Translations under genes and position numbers: made by a program | Shown: one piece after another, positions 27,318 through 36,990 of the stretch | How the letters are laid out: the number at the start of each line of letters is the position of its first letter | How positions within the stretch are numbered: the first letter of the stretch is position 1 | The notes under the pieces: model-generated | The model's input: the letters and a program-made list of their open reading frames with translations, nothing else | What the model was told of the DNA's origin: nothing | The model's database searches: none | Assembly (NCBI RefSeq): GCF_014595995.2 | Contig: NZ_CP063989.1 | Location: 1,736,001-1,800,000, forward strand | DNA from: Actinomyces respiraculi | GTDB taxonomy: Bacteria; Actinomycetota; Actinomycetes; Actinomycetales; Actinomycetaceae | Length of the DNA stretch: 64,000 bases | Direction of reading: 5' to 3'

Positions 27318-28037
27318 GTGGCGGGCCTGCTGATCGGCGTCGTCGAGGACGACGCGAGGCACGCGCGCGTCATCACCGACTACCTCGAGCGCTTCGCCGC
27401 CGAGCGGGACCTGGAGCTGCGCACCCGTCTGTTCCCCGACGGCGACCAGCTCCTGCGCTCCTACCGCCCCGAGTACGACATCCTCCTGCTCGACATCCAG
27501 ATGGCGGGCACGGACGGCCTGGACACCGCCCGCCAGATCCGACGCCGAGACCCCAGCGTCATCATCATCTTCATCACCTCCGCCCCCCAGTACGCCATCA
27601 ACGGCTATGAGGTCTCCGCCCTGGGCTACCTCCTCAAGCCCGTGCCCTATTCCTCCTTCGCCCAGGAGATGTCGCGGGCGCTGGAGTCGCTGGGCCGGCG
27701 CGAGCGGCGCAGCCTCACCGTGCGCGACTCCTCGGGCGTGCAGCGCGTGCCCATGGCTGACATCGTCTACCTGGAGTCCGTCGGCCACCGCCTCGACATC
27801 CACCTGACCTCACGGGTCATCTCCCTGACCGGGACCCTGAAGGAGATGGAGCCGCTGCTTGTCCCGCACGGCTTCTACCGCTCGAACTCCTGCTACATCG
27901 TCAACCTCGCCCACGTCATGCGGGTGCACGACCAGGAGTCGGTCATGAGCACCGGGCAGGGACTGCGCATCTCGCGCCCACGCAAGAAGGGCTTCATAGA
28001 GGCCTTGACCGAGCACCTTGCCGGGGCGGACCCATGA
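27318..28037 (+). CDS. LytTR-family response regulator
   Basis: This 239-residue two-component regulator has a receiver domain with the acidic pocket at E10/D11/D12, phospho-acceptor D59 (LLLDIQM) and the conserved lysine in GYLLKPV. The C-terminal LytTR DNA-binding domain has [16 protein letters not shown] and [19 protein letters not shown]. The GTG at 27318 follows GGAGGAGG at good spacing and is preferred to the GTG nine codons earlier. It overlaps the next gene by four bases (ATGA). AgrA/VirR-like pairs of this type usually regulate peptide-signalled or cell-surface functions. Confidence 0.88.
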   Translation: MAGLLIGVVEDDARHARVITDYLERFAAERDLELRTRLFPDGDQLLRSYRPEYDILLLDIQMAGTDGLDTARQIRRRDPSVIIIFITSAPQYAINGYEVSALGYLLKPVPYSSFAQEMSRALESLGRRERRSLTVRDSSGVQRVPMADIVYLESVGHRLDIHLTSRVISLTGTLKEMEPLLVPHGFYRSNSCYIVNLAHVMRVHDQESVMSTGQGLRISRPRKKGFIEALTEHLAGADP

Positions 28038-29386
28038 GCGAGGAGCTGCCCGACATCCCCCGGCTGTGGACAGCGGCGGCCGAGTGGGGCGCCTGCCTCG
28101 TCTACGTGCTGGCCGCCTGGCGCGCCACGGACCCGGCCCGGCGGGCCGTCGTCGTCCTGGGCACCGCGCTGCCGGTCATCGCCCTCTACCAGCTCCTGGC
28201 CGGCACCCTGCCCATGTGGGCGTGGCTGCCGGCCATGGTGGGGGCGGTCGGCCTCATGTGGCTCGTCCTGCACCTCGCCCTGGGCGGCTCGGTGCGGCGC
28301 TCGACGTATCTGGTCGTACGGGCCTTCGTCGTCGCCGAGCTCGTAGCCTCCCTGCAGTGGCAGCTGAGCCTGTCCACCATCGCCGCCCCCGCGTCGTCAT
28401 TCGCGCTCGCAGTCGCCACCATGGTCGTCTTCGACACCCTCATGCTGGGCCTGCTCCTGGCCATCGAGCGCCGCCAGATGCACTCGGACCCGTCCCCCAC
28501 GCCGGTGGACGTGGCCGTCTCCACAGCGATCGCGGCGATCACCTTCGCCCTGTCCAACCTGTCCTTCGTGTCGACGGCGACCCCCTTCTCCGGGCGGCTG
28601 GGCCGCGAGATCTTCTACATCCGCACTCTCGTGGACCTGTGCGGCTACGTCGTGCTGTACGCCCAGCGGGAGACGGCGCGCCAGACCAGTGCCGCACGCG
28701 AGCTGGCCACCTCGCGTGCGCTGCTGCGCTCGCAGTACGACCAGTACCTGGCCTCCAAGCGGGCGATGGACGTCGTCAACCGCAAGTACCACGACCTGCG
28801 CAACCTGGTGACGGCGATCCGGGGCGAGGAGGACCCTCAGGTGCGCCGCGACCAGCTCGACGAGCTCGAGGCCAGTGTGCGCCCCTACGCGGCCTTCGTC
28901 CGCTCAGGCAACCCGGTCCTTGATGTCATCCTCACCGACAAGGGGCAGGTCTGCGCCGAGCGGGAGGTGACGCTGAGGATGATGGCCGACGGCGCCGCCC
29001 TGGCCTTCCTGTCACCCATGGACATGGCGGCGATCCTCGGCAACGGGCTCGACAACGCCATCGAGGCCGCCGTGAGGGTCGCAGCGCCCGAGGACCGCGT
29101 CATCCGTCTCGATATCCGACGACGTCGGGGCTTCGTTGTCATCGAGATCGAGAACCCACTGGTTGGCGCCGCTGTGAGCGGTGTGAGCAGGGACGGGCTG
29201 TTCGCCACGACGAAGGAGGACACATCCCAGCACGGCTTCGGCCTGGCCTCCATCCGTCAGGCGGCGGCCCGCTACGACGGCGAGATGAGTGCCTCGCCCA
29301 CCGGCCACGGCACCTTCCGGCTGCGCGTGCTCCTGCCGGTGCCGGAGAGCGCCTCCCCCACGAGCGCTGCTCCCCCGGTCAAGTGA
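28034..29386 (+). CDS. GHKL-domain sensor histidine kinase (AgrC-like)
   Basis: This 450-residue kinase has about six membrane helices in the first 215 residues and then a cytoplasmic catalytic part. The likely phospho-acceptor is H253 in KYHDLRN, the N box is GNGLDNAIEAA (N341), and the G box is HGFGLASIRQAAARYDG. Lack of an extracellular loop domain is typical of AgrC-type sensors of small peptides. Cognate of the LytTR regulator just upstream (shared ATGA). No agrB/agrD-like gene was found nearby, so the signal is unknown. Confidence 0.85.
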   Translation: MSEELPDIPRLWTAAAEWGACLVYVLAAWRATDPARRAVVVLGTALPVIALYQLLAGTLPMWAWLPAMVGAVGLMWLVLHLALGGSVRRSTYLVVRAFVVAELVASLQWQLSLSTIAAPASSFALAVATMVVFDTLMLGLLLAIERRQMHSDPSPTPVDVAVSTAIAAITFALSNLSFVSTATPFSGRLGREIFYIRTLVDLCGYVVLYAQRETARQTSAARELATSRALLRSQYDQYLASKRAMDVVNRKYHDLRNLVTAIRGEEDPQVRRDQLDELEASVRPYAAFVRSGNPVLDVILTDKGQVCAEREVTLRMMADGAALAFLSPMDMAAILGNGLDNAIEAAVRVAAPEDRVIRLDIRRRRGFVVIEIENPLVGAAVSGVSRDGLFATTKEDTSQHGFGLASIRQAAARYDGEMSASPTGHGTFRLRVLLPVPESASPTSAAPPVK

Positions 29387-29439
29387 CGCTGCGGCCTGGC
29401 CCTGTGATTGCGCCTCCCCCACGAGCGCTGCTCCCCCGG
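29349..29439 (+). repeat. 30-bp direct repeat spanning the kinase gene end
   Basis: Bases 29349-29378, inside the last codons of the kinase gene, recur exactly at 29410-29439 in the following gap. The copies are 61 bases apart. This looks like a duplication of the gene tail, perhaps after an older stop. Confidence 0.85.
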
Positions 29440-29492
29440 GCCCCGTGCAGGCGGGCGAGGGCTGAGCCGCCTCTCACGGCAGCCGGGCCGGA

Positions 29493-30572
29493 TCAGTTGA
29501 GGTTGAGGGCGCGGCGGGCGACGTGGTAGCCGACGACGGGCACGCGCCGCCCCAGCGGCCCGCGCAGGTTCATGGCACGGCCCAGCACCGTGCGGCGCAG
29601 ACGACGGTGAACGTCCGGGCGGCGCTCAGCCATCCGCGTCCACAGCTGCTCCTTGATGGCAAGGTTCTGCTCGGTCCCCGAGCGCAGCGCCATAGTGGAG
29701 ATGACGACGCAGTTGATGAGGTAGTAGTGCAGGAGGTAGCCGTAGAGGGAGGAGCCGATCTCACCCTCCTGCGGCAGAGCCTCGAGCATGAGGGCGTTGA
29801 CCCGGTCGTGCTGGTCAAGGCGGCGCACGATGACGTCGTCGGCGACGGACTGGCCCTCACGCCCGATCGTGTAGAGGTAGAGGTCGAGGTCGAGGTAGGT
29901 CAGGGACCTCACGGCGGTCAGCGGCTCGAAGGCGAAGACGCTGTCGACGTAGAAGCAGTGCTCTGGCAGGACCGTGCCCGAGGCGCGCAGCACCTCGGTG
30001 CGGTAGAGCAGGGCGTGCATCATGAGGTACTGGTCCGCACGGAAGCGGCCCACGTCGTCCCAGGTGCCCACCCGGTCCTCGGGAATGAGTCCGTGGAAGC
30101 GCACGGCGTGGGCGGCACGCCTGGCCGTCGGACGGTGGGGCACGAGCAGGCGCGAGCGCCGCCCCATGCTGTGCCAGGCCTCGGAGCCCTCGCGCACGTA
30201 CACGAAGTTGGTCACGACGAGGTCCGGGGCGGTGGAGTCGATGTCCCACTGGCGCAGGCGGGCCAGCAGGTCGCGCAGGGCGACGGGGTCCAGGGCGTCG
30301 TCGGCGTCGCAGACCTTGAGCCAGGTGCCGGTGGCGTGGGCGACGCCGGTGTTGACGGCGCCCCCGTGGCCCTTGTTGTCCTGGTGGACGACGACGACGC
30401 CGGGGGCGCGTGCAGCCAGGTCCGTGGCCAGAGCGAGAGTGGAGTCCGTGGAGCCGTCGTCGACGATGATGACCTCGACCTCGCCGCCGTCGACAACGAG
30501 GCTGTCGACGCAGCGCTCGAGCCATGCCTCGGCGTTGTAGGAGGGCACGACGACGCTCAGCAGCGGCTCCAC
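29493..30572 (-). CDS. Family 2 glycosyltransferase
   Basis: This 359-residue GT-A fold transferase has SVVVPSYNAEAWLERCVDSL at the N-terminus, VDDGSTDS with D38/D39, and the metal-binding DADD at 89-92. The C-terminal third is basic and helical without membrane segments. Donor and acceptor sugars cannot be told. It is last in a minus-strand series with GtrA and two GH3 proteins, pointing to cell-envelope polysaccharide work. The gap to gtrA is 103 bases. Confidence 0.85.
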   Translation of the reverse strand: MEPLLSVVVPSYNAEAWLERCVDSLVVDGGEVEVIIVDDGSTDSTLALATDLAARAPGVVVVHQDNKGHGGAVNTGVAHATGTWLKVCDADDALDPVALRDLLARLRQWDIDSTAPDLVVTNFVYVREGSEAWHSMGRRSRLLVPHRPTARRAAHAVRFHGLIPEDRVGTWDDVGRFRADQYLMMHALLYRTEVLRASGTVLPEHCFYVDSVFAFEPLTAVRSLTYLDLDLYLYTIGREGQSVADDVIVRRLDQHDRVNALMLEALPQEGEIGSSLYGYLLHYYLINCVVISTMALRSGTEQNLAIKEQLWTRMAERRPDVHRRLRRTVLGRAMNLRGPLGRRVPVVGYHVARRALNLN

Positions 30573-30675
30573 GGGCAGCAGGTCCTCTCAGGGGAACGCG
30601 GACGGGCCGAGCCTAGCAAGGCGACGGGCGGCACCGCGGTCGTACGGTGAGACGGGGCAGGCAGAGCCGGTGCGC

Positions 30676-31326
30676 TCAGGACCGCGCCTCAACTGCCTCA
30701 ACCGCCTCAGCTGCCTCAGCAGTCTCGGCCGCCTCGGTCTTCTCGGGCACCTGCGTGAAGATGACCTTGAAGATCGGGAAGAACACCCAGAAGGAGACGG
30801 CCGCGTTGATGATCATCGTGACGACGTCGGCAACCGTCTCGCCCGTGCGCGCGCCCAGGAGGTCGATGCTCCACGAGTAGATGGGGGCCTTGTAGAGCAC
30901 CTGCAGGGCGGCGGCGACGATCGTGATCACGACGTAGGCGATCGCGTACCACATGGCCGCCTTCCAGATCGAGGAGTTCGACTTGAAGGTGATGGAGCGC
31001 TGCGCGAAGAAGTTGATGACCTGGGCGATGAGCAGGGTGACCTCGACGGCCAGGAAGTAGGCCAGGCCGCCGCCGGTTCCGTCGGGCAGGATGGGCCCCG
31101 CCGTGTAGTCGAAGAGGTAGACGGTCTGGCCGCCGCTGGAGCCCACCGGCAGGAACTGGAAGGCGGTGCCCTCCAAGGACGTCAGGCCGAAGAACCAGCG
31201 GAAGACCGGCATGAGGACGAGCTGGAGCACGGTGATGCCGTTGGACAGGATGAAGAACACGACGAACTGGGCAGCGGTCTCGTGCTTCTTCTCGACGTTC
31301 TTCCACCAGGCCGTCAGGGCGTTCAT
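30676..31326 (-). CDS. GtrA-like membrane protein
   Basis: This 216-residue protein has four to five membrane helices. The GtrA signature region is INFFAQRSITFKSNSS (compare NFF.xR.xxTF in the family), within two closely spaced helices. GtrA-like proteins help move lipid-linked sugars across the membrane. It has an unusual soluble insert (residues 45-90) and an Ala/Glu repeat tail (TEAAETAEAAEAVEAVEA). It is next to a GT2 gene, the classical partner. Confidence 0.75.
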   Translation of the reverse strand: MNALTAWWKNVEKKHETAAQFVVFFILSNGITVLQLVLMPVFRWFFGLTSLEGTAFQFLPVGSSGGQTVYLFDYTAGPILPDGTGGGLAYFLAVEVTLLIAQVINFFAQRSITFKSNSSIWKAAMWYAIAYVVITIVAAALQVLYKAPIYSWSIDLLGARTGETVADVVTMIINAAVSFWVFFPIFKVIFTQVPEKTEAAETAEAAEAVEAVEARS

Positions 31327-31389
31327 GGTTGGTCTGCTTTCAGGAGTGTCTGTGTCTAACTGGTCAAGCTGTTGCTGGTCAGGCGCCGC

Positions 31390-33798
31390 TCAGCGGCGCG
31401 GGTGGTCGAGGACCCGCTGGACCGCCTTGTCGGCTCGACGGTTGCGCACGTAACCGCCGAGCGCGGCGCGCAGGCCGCGCAGGGTGTGGCCGTTGACGAG
31501 GTCCACCAGGCCTCCGACCATCTCGTCGGACACGGCGCCGCGGGTCATCTTGCTCGTGGCCCGTAGCGGCATGTTGAGCACGAAGAGGATGTTGAGGTCC
31601 GGCTTGCCGGTCGCGTCGGCCTTGGCCCGACGGCGCGTGAGGAAGGCGGCAACGGTGCGCGCCAGGCGCGAGCGGGCCCCGCTCATCGCCGACAGCGGGT
31701 CGTTGGGCCCTATCTCGCCGTCGGGGGCGGGCGTGGGCACCGGCCGGCCCAGCAGGGCGGCGAACTCGGCCTCACCAACCTGGTCGACCCGCCCCGTGAG
31801 GTAAGCCCCCAGGGCGGGGTCGGCGGGCTCGGGGGCCTCACCCTCGACGTCGAGGACCGCCTCAAGCGGCAGGTCCTCCACGTTGCGCCCCACCAGCACC
31901 GTCCAGGCGCCGCCGGTGACCCTCCAGGCGCCGGCAGCCGTGGAGTAGTGACGGAAGGTGTACTCGTCAAAGGGGATCGTCACCGTCACGCTCGCGCCGG
32001 CGGGCACCATGACCTTGGCAAAGCCCTTGAGCTCGCGCACCGGGCCCCACACGCCCTGCGGCGGGCTCACGTAGAGCTGGACGACCTCGGCGCCGTCGAC
32101 CTCGGAGGTGTTCGTCACCGTCACGCTCGCCCCGTCGGCGTCCACCCGCAGGTCGGAGTAGTCGAAGGTCGAGTACGACAGGCCGAAGCCGAAGGGGTGA
32201 GCCACCTCGACGCCAGCCGTCTGGAAGTAGCGGTAGCCGACGTAGGGGCCGTCCGTGTACAGCGCGAGCTCGCCGGTGGCCGGGAACCACGCGGAGGTGG
32301 GGTGGTCCTCGTAGGAGACGGGGTAGGTCTCGGCCAGGCGGCCCGACGGGTTGACCTCGCCCGTGAGCACGTGCAGTGCGGCCGATGCTCCGGCCTGCCC
32401 CGACAGGGAGGTGTGGATGACGGCGCGGGCGTGCGCCTCCCAGGCGGTCTCGACGGCGGATCCGGCCGACAGGACGACGACGACCTTGGGGTTCGCCTCC
32501 GCCACGGCCTGAAGCATCCGGGTCTGCACGGCCGGCAGGCGCATGTGGGAGCGGTCCAGGCCCTCGGACTCACTGAGCTCGTCGAGGCCGATCCAGGCCA
32601 GGACGACGTCGCTACGGCGGGCCAGCTCAACGGCCTCGCGGACCAGGGCCTCGTCGTCGGCGCCCTGGCGGTCGTAGCCCGGGGCGTAGCCGACGACGTC
32701 GAGGTCGCTGTCGCCCACGACGTCGAGGAAGGTCTCCAGACGCGTGGGGTTGATCTGGGAGGAGCCGGAGCCCTGGTAGCGCGGGGTGGCGGCCATGTCC
32801 CCGATGACGGCGACGCGGGTGCCGCCGACCAGCGGCAGCACAGCGTCATCGTTCTTGAGCAGGACGATGGACTGTTCGGCAACCCGGCGGGCCACGTCAT
32901 GGTGGGCCTCAGCCTCCAGCGCCGGACGCTCGCCGTGGGACAGGGCGGCCTCGCTCATGGCGATGACCTCCGTGGCGCGCTCACGCAGGGACTGACGGCT
33001 CAGGCGACCCTCCATGACGGCACGCACGATGGCGCGCGCCCCGTACAGGCCCGGAGCCGGCATCTCCAGGGAGGAGCCGGCACCGGCCGCCGCGGCGGCG
33101 TCATTGGACCCGCCCCAGTCCGAGACGACAAGCCCGTCGTAGCCCCACTCCTCGCGCAGGATCTCGGTGAGCAGGTGGCGGTTCTCGTTGGCGTAGACGC
33201 CGTTGACCCGGTTGTAGGCACTCATGAGGGCCCGGGGATGGGCCTCGCGCACGACGATCTCGAAGGCGGTGAGGTAGATCTCGCGCATGGTGCGCTCGTC
33301 GACGACCGAGTCGGAGGACATGCGCCGCAGCTCCTGAGAGTTGACGGCGAAGTGCTTGGGCGTGGCCGCCACACCCTGGGACTGGATGCCACGCACCAGC
33401 CCCGCCGCCATACGGCCCGCCAGGAGCGGGTCCTCCGAGTAGTACTCGAAGTTGCGTCCGCACAGGGGTGAGCGCTTGATGTTGAGGCCCGGGCCGAGCA
33501 GGACGTCAACGCCGAGCGCGCGCGCCTCCTGCCCCAGGGCCGCACCCATCTCCTCGGCGAGGGCCGGGTCCCAGGAGCAGGCCAGCGCCGCCGCCGTCGG
33601 GAAGCAGGTGGCCGGCTCGGACTCCGCGATGCCCAGGTGGTCGCCGCTGCCCAGCTGGCGTCGCACCCCGTGCGGGCCGTCGGACATGACGAAGGAGCGG
33701 ATGCCCCTGGCGGGCAGGGCGCGTGAGTCCCACTCGCTGGCGCCCGACAGCAGGGCGGCAGCCTCGATGAGACTGAGGTCCGAGGCGTTGACGGTCAC
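31390..33798 (-). CDS. Family 3 glycoside hydrolase (beta-glucosidase-like)
   Basis: This 802-residue cytoplasmic-looking GH3 enzyme (no signal peptide) has normal domain order: the N-terminal TIM barrel with GRNFEYYSEDP, KHFAVNSQE and the nucleophile Asp in VVSDWGG, then the C-terminal alpha/beta sandwich (SIVLLKNDDAVLPL), then a fibronectin-III-like domain (VVQLYVSPPQGVW). The extra C-terminal 150 residues are helical. Beta-glucosidase or a related beta-glycosidase is expected, but the substrate is not determined. The start overlaps the stop of the upstream permuted GH3 gene by four bases. Confidence 0.9.
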   Translation of the reverse strand: MTVNASDLSLIEAAALLSGASEWDSRALPARGIRSFVMSDGPHGVRRQLGSGDHLGIAESEPATCFPTAAALACSWDPALAEEMGAALGQEARALGVDVLLGPGLNIKRSPLCGRNFEYYSEDPLLAGRMAAGLVRGIQSQGVAATPKHFAVNSQELRRMSSDSVVDERTMREIYLTAFEIVVREAHPRALMSAYNRVNGVYANENRHLLTEILREEWGYDGLVVSDWGGSNDAAAAAGAGSSLEMPAPGLYGARAIVRAVMEGRLSRQSLRERATEVIAMSEAALSHGERPALEAEAHHDVARRVAEQSIVLLKNDDAVLPLVGGTRVAVIGDMAATPRYQGSGSSQINPTRLETFLDVVGDSDLDVVGYAPGYDRQGADDEALVREAVELARRSDVVLAWIGLDELSESEGLDRSHMRLPAVQTRMLQAVAEANPKVVVVLSAGSAVETAWEAHARAVIHTSLSGQAGASAALHVLTGEVNPSGRLAETYPVSYEDHPTSAWFPATGELALYTDGPYVGYRYFQTAGVEVAHPFGFGLSYSTFDYSDLRVDADGASVTVTNTSEVDGAEVVQLYVSPPQGVWGPVRELKGFAKVMVPAGASVTVTIPFDEYTFRHYSTAAGAWRVTGGAWTVLVGRNVEDLPLEAVLDVEGEAPEPADPALGAYLTGRVDQVGEAEFAALLGRPVPTPAPDGEIGPNDPLSAMSGARSRLARTVAAFLTRRRAKADATGKPDLNILFVLNMPLRATSKMTRGAVSDEMVGGLVDLVNGHTLRGLRAALGGYVRNRRADKAVQRVLDHPRR

Positions 33799-36713
33799 GA
33801 CACAGGGTCCTTCCTAGCGGCCGTCACCTCACCGCGTCGGGCGAGGAAGCGGCGCACCGCAATGACCTCCAGGCCGATGAGTAGCACGGCGCCGACGCCC
33901 AGGACCGTCCAGGTGATGTACTCCCAGCGGGCGCGCTCGGCCTCGGGCTGGCCGTTGGCGTAGATCCAGGAGTTGGCCACCGTGTAGAGGATGTTGTGCG
34001 AAGCCTCTCGCATGGCCGTGACCGCCACCGGCGAGTTGGTGACCTGGACGAAGTTGACCCCGATATCCGTGGTGGCGAGCATCATGTCACCGCCGTTGCG
34101 CACAAGCTGGTCGGCGTTCTGGTAGCCGTAGCCACCGAAGTAGTCCGTCAGCGTCATGCCGGTGAAGCCCCACTCCTGACGCAGGACGGTCTGCAGCAGC
34201 CCGGGGTGAGCGCCCGCATAGACGGTGCCGATGTAGTTGAAGGCCGTCATGACCGCGCCGGCGCCGCCCTCCTTGATGCCGATCTCGAAGGAGCGCAGGT
34301 AGATCTCGCGGATGGCCTGCTCGTTGGACCAGGTCATGAGCATGTCGGTGCGCTTGGACTCCTGGTCGTTGAGGGCGAAGTGCTTGATGAAGGCGTACAC
34401 GCCCAGCTCGGATGCGCCCCGGATCTCCTGGGCGACCTGCGTTCCGGCCAGCAGCGGGTCCTCCGAGAAGTACTCGAAGTTGCGGCCCGCGTAGGCGTAG
34501 CGGTGCGTGTTCGTGGCCGGGGCGTACCAGCCGGCGACGTCCATGTCGTGCGCCATCGTGCCGATGGCGGTACCGAAGTCGTGGGCGAGGTCCTTGTTCC
34601 AGGTCGCGGCCACGGCCACCGACACGGGCAGGCCGATGGAGCCCACGCCCGTGAAGTTGTTGTTCAGGGCGGCGGGCCCGTCGACGTCGGACACGCGCAG
34701 CTTGCCGACCGAGCCGATGGCGACCGAGCCGTAGCCGCCGTTGGCGATGAGGTTGTTCATCTCCCCGACGGTGAGCTGGTCAAGCAGCTGGTCCCACGTC
34801 GGGTCGTCGTAGGCCAGGCCGTACATGTCGCCCAGGACGAGGCCGTTGTCAGCGCCCGTCGTCGGCATCGTCACGTCATCGGCGGCCGCGTCGGCAGCGG
34901 CGGCGTCGTAGGTGTCGTTGTTGATGAAGGTGGCCTTGAGTGCCTCGCTCAACTCGAAGGAGGCGGGAGCGGCGGTGGCCACGGCGTAGTTGGCGAAGGA
35001 GTCGGCACGCGACAGGTACGTCACCGCGCCGTCGGCGTCGTCGAAGACGTTCGTGGCGGGCGCGACGTCGCCGTCGTGGGTGTTGTCCGCCGTGTCGTAG
35101 GTGACGGTCTGGGCGACGGTGAGGGTCTGGGCGGCGATCTGCGTGTGGGAGTCCGAGCGCAGGGAGATGACGTAGTCACCGGCCTCGAGAACGTAGGCCT
35201 TGGCCCCGTTCTCGTCGTAGGAGGCCATGTCGTCCTGCTCGAAGGTCAGGGTGACGGTCTCGGACTGCCCGGGCTCGAGCAGCCCGGTCTTGGTGTACTC
35301 GACAAGGTTGACCGCGGCCTTCTCGATGCCGCCGTTGGTGTACGGCGGGGTGTAGTAGGCCTCGACGACGTCCTTGCCCGCGACATCGCCGGTGTTGGTG
35401 ACGTTGACCGTCACCGTGATCTCGCCGTCGGCGGCGTGCTCGACGTCGACAAGCTCCTGGTCGAAGGTCGTGTAGCTCAGGCCGTAGCCGAAGGGGTAGA
35501 CAACACTCGAGTCGTAGTCGATGACGCCCTCAGCGGCAGCGGTCTCGTACCAGCGGTAGCCGACGTAGATGCCCTCGTTGTAGGACACGAAGCCGGGGCG
35601 GGTGGTGGCGCCGGTGAAGACGGAGGTCTGGGCGAACTCCTCCATGTTCGTGTAGGTGAAGGCACCGAAGTTGTTGGCCGCCGGGGAGGAGGCGATGTCG
35701 TAGGCGAAGGTGTCGGGGGTCCTGCCGGAGGGGTTGACCTCGCCGTCGAGAATGCGGCCCAGCGCGTTGAAGCCGACCTGGCCGGGGGGAAGCGCCCAGA
35801 TGATGGCGTCGATCTCGGGGTTGTCGGCCAGCTCGCCGAGCTGGAAGGCGTTGGCGGCGTTGATGACGACGACGACCTTCTCGGAGTTCTGTGTGGCGAC
35901 CTCGATGAGGTGCTTCTCAGGGTTGGTCAGCTCCAGGTAGCCCTGACCGTCGTCAAAGTCCGGCTCGGAGCTGGAGTTGTTCGTGTAGGAGAAGGCCGGG
36001 TTGGCCGCGATCTCGGCGTTGACGTCCTGGGGCAGGTCGAAGCCCTCGCCACCGGAGCGGCTGATGACGACGACGGAGGTGTCGGAGTACGAGCGGATGG
36101 AGGACAGGACGTCCTCGGTGTAGGCCTCGGCGGTGGGCTCGGGAAGGCTCCAGTCGGCGGCGAACATCCCGACCTCCGGGCGCGCGTCGCGGTAGCCGGT
36201 GTAGAGGTCGGTGAGGGTGCTGTTGAGCGTGAAGCCCGCGTTCGTCAGGCCGTCGAGCAGCGAGGTCGTCGGGTTCTCGGCGCTCAGCGAGCCGGAGCCG
36301 GTGCCGCCGTAGACCGGGTTGGTCGATGCCCAGCCCAGGACGTTGAGGGCGGAGCCGTCCTCAAGCGGCAGGGTGGCGTTGTCGTTCTTGAGCAGCACCA
36401 TGCCCTCGTCGGCGATCGCGTTGCCGAGCTCCTCGGCCATCGCGGAGGTCTGGGCGGACAGCACACCCGAGCCGGAGGACAGGTCGAGGATTGTCTTGAG
36501 GCCTCCGTACATCATGGCGGTCACTGCCAGGGCGACCGCGACGACGGCGGCCACCCACGTGGTGGAGCGGACGAGCTTGCGCTCAGGCCTCCTGAGCCAG
36601 TGCGCGGCAATCGTGACGATGATGGCCAGGGCAAGGGCGACGCCGATGATGATGAGCTGGGTGCGCAGGCTCACCAGGACGTTGATGACGTCGTCCCAGT
36701 TGATCGACAGCAT
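33795..36713 (-). CDS. Membrane-anchored GH3 protein with permuted domain order
   Basis: This 972-residue protein has two membrane helices at about 20-70 and one near the C-terminus (about 930-950). Between them the GH3 domains come in swapped order: first the C-terminal sandwich domain (ADEGMVLLKNDNATLPLEDG), then the FnIII-like domain (EAYYTPPYTNGGIEKAAVN), and last the TIM-barrel domain (GRNFEYFSEDP, KHFALNDQESKR). The nucleophile position reads TLTDYFGG instead of SDW, with the Asp kept. It is on the same strand as, and overlapping, a canonical GH3 gene, so the two may act on one substrate on opposite sides of the membrane (inference). Confidence 0.87.
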   Translation of the reverse strand: MLSINWDDVINVLVSLRTQLIIIGVALALAIIVTIAAHWLRRPERKLVRSTTWVAAVVAVALAVTAMMYGGLKTILDLSSGSGVLSAQTSAMAEELGNAIADEGMVLLKNDNATLPLEDGSALNVLGWASTNPVYGGTGSGSLSAENPTTSLLDGLTNAGFTLNSTLTDLYTGYRDARPEVGMFAADWSLPEPTAEAYTEDVLSSIRSYSDTSVVVISRSGGEGFDLPQDVNAEIAANPAFSYTNNSSSEPDFDDGQGYLELTNPEKHLIEVATQNSEKVVVVINAANAFQLGELADNPEIDAIIWALPPGQVGFNALGRILDGEVNPSGRTPDTFAYDIASSPAANNFGAFTYTNMEEFAQTSVFTGATTRPGFVSYNEGIYVGYRWYETAAAEGVIDYDSSVVYPFGYGLSYTTFDQELVDVEHAADGEITVTVNVTNTGDVAGKDVVEAYYTPPYTNGGIEKAAVNLVEYTKTGLLEPGQSETVTLTFEQDDMASYDENGAKAYVLEAGDYVISLRSDSHTQIAAQTLTVAQTVTYDTADNTHDGDVAPATNVFDDADGAVTYLSRADSFANYAVATAAPASFELSEALKATFINNDTYDAAAADAAADDVTMPTTGADNGLVLGDMYGLAYDDPTWDQLLDQLTVGEMNNLIANGGYGSVAIGSVGKLRVSDVDGPAALNNNFTGVGSIGLPVSVAVAATWNKDLAHDFGTAIGTMAHDMDVAGWYAPATNTHRYAYAGRNFEYFSEDPLLAGTQVAQEIRGASELGVYAFIKHFALNDQESKRTDMLMTWSNEQAIREIYLRSFEIGIKEGGAGAVMTAFNYIGTVYAGAHPGLLQTVLRQEWGFTGMTLTDYFGGYGYQNADQLVRNGGDMMLATTDIGVNFVQVTNSPVAVTAMREASHNILYTVANSWIYANGQPEAERARWEYITWTVLGVGAVLLIGLEVIAVRRFLARRGEVTAARKDPVS

Positions 36714-36990
36714 TGTCGGGGGTTTCCTCTCTCTCGCCGCGCCGGGGTGAGCACGGTCTGGGTGGAACTCATACGGTTCTCACGCGCTGGCGCGCGGCAG
36801 GGGCCGGGCCAGGTGACGTACTCATCTCACCGTGGCAACCGGGGGTGGTGCACCGCGCTGTGCACAACCTGTCGCTGTGCGCTCATGATCTGCGCGGCCC
36901 CGGCCTGCACGGACCCGGTCTGCACGGCTCGTCGTCCGCACGGCTCATGACCCGCGCTCGGGCCCGAACCTCCGAGTTTTTCTGACACCG
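36714..36990. other. Divergent intergenic region
   Basis: Bases between the divergent GH3 and DedA-like genes hold no supported gene. Short repeats of CTGCACGG occur at 36907-36928. No clear promoter pair was found. Confidence 0.4.

Noticed and set aside
31948..33471. A 500-codon plus-strand frame opposite the canonical GH3
   Set aside because: Same shadow effect, no ribosome site and no recognisable domain.
36903..36940. CTGCACGG-type short repeats as an operator
   Set aside because: Copies are irregular in spacing and imperfect, with no clear promoter nearby.
33996..36950. A 984-codon open frame opposite the permuted GH3
   Set aside because: Compositional shadow of the real gene (Val/Gly/Asp-rich, no domain); the minus strand has clear GH3 motifs.
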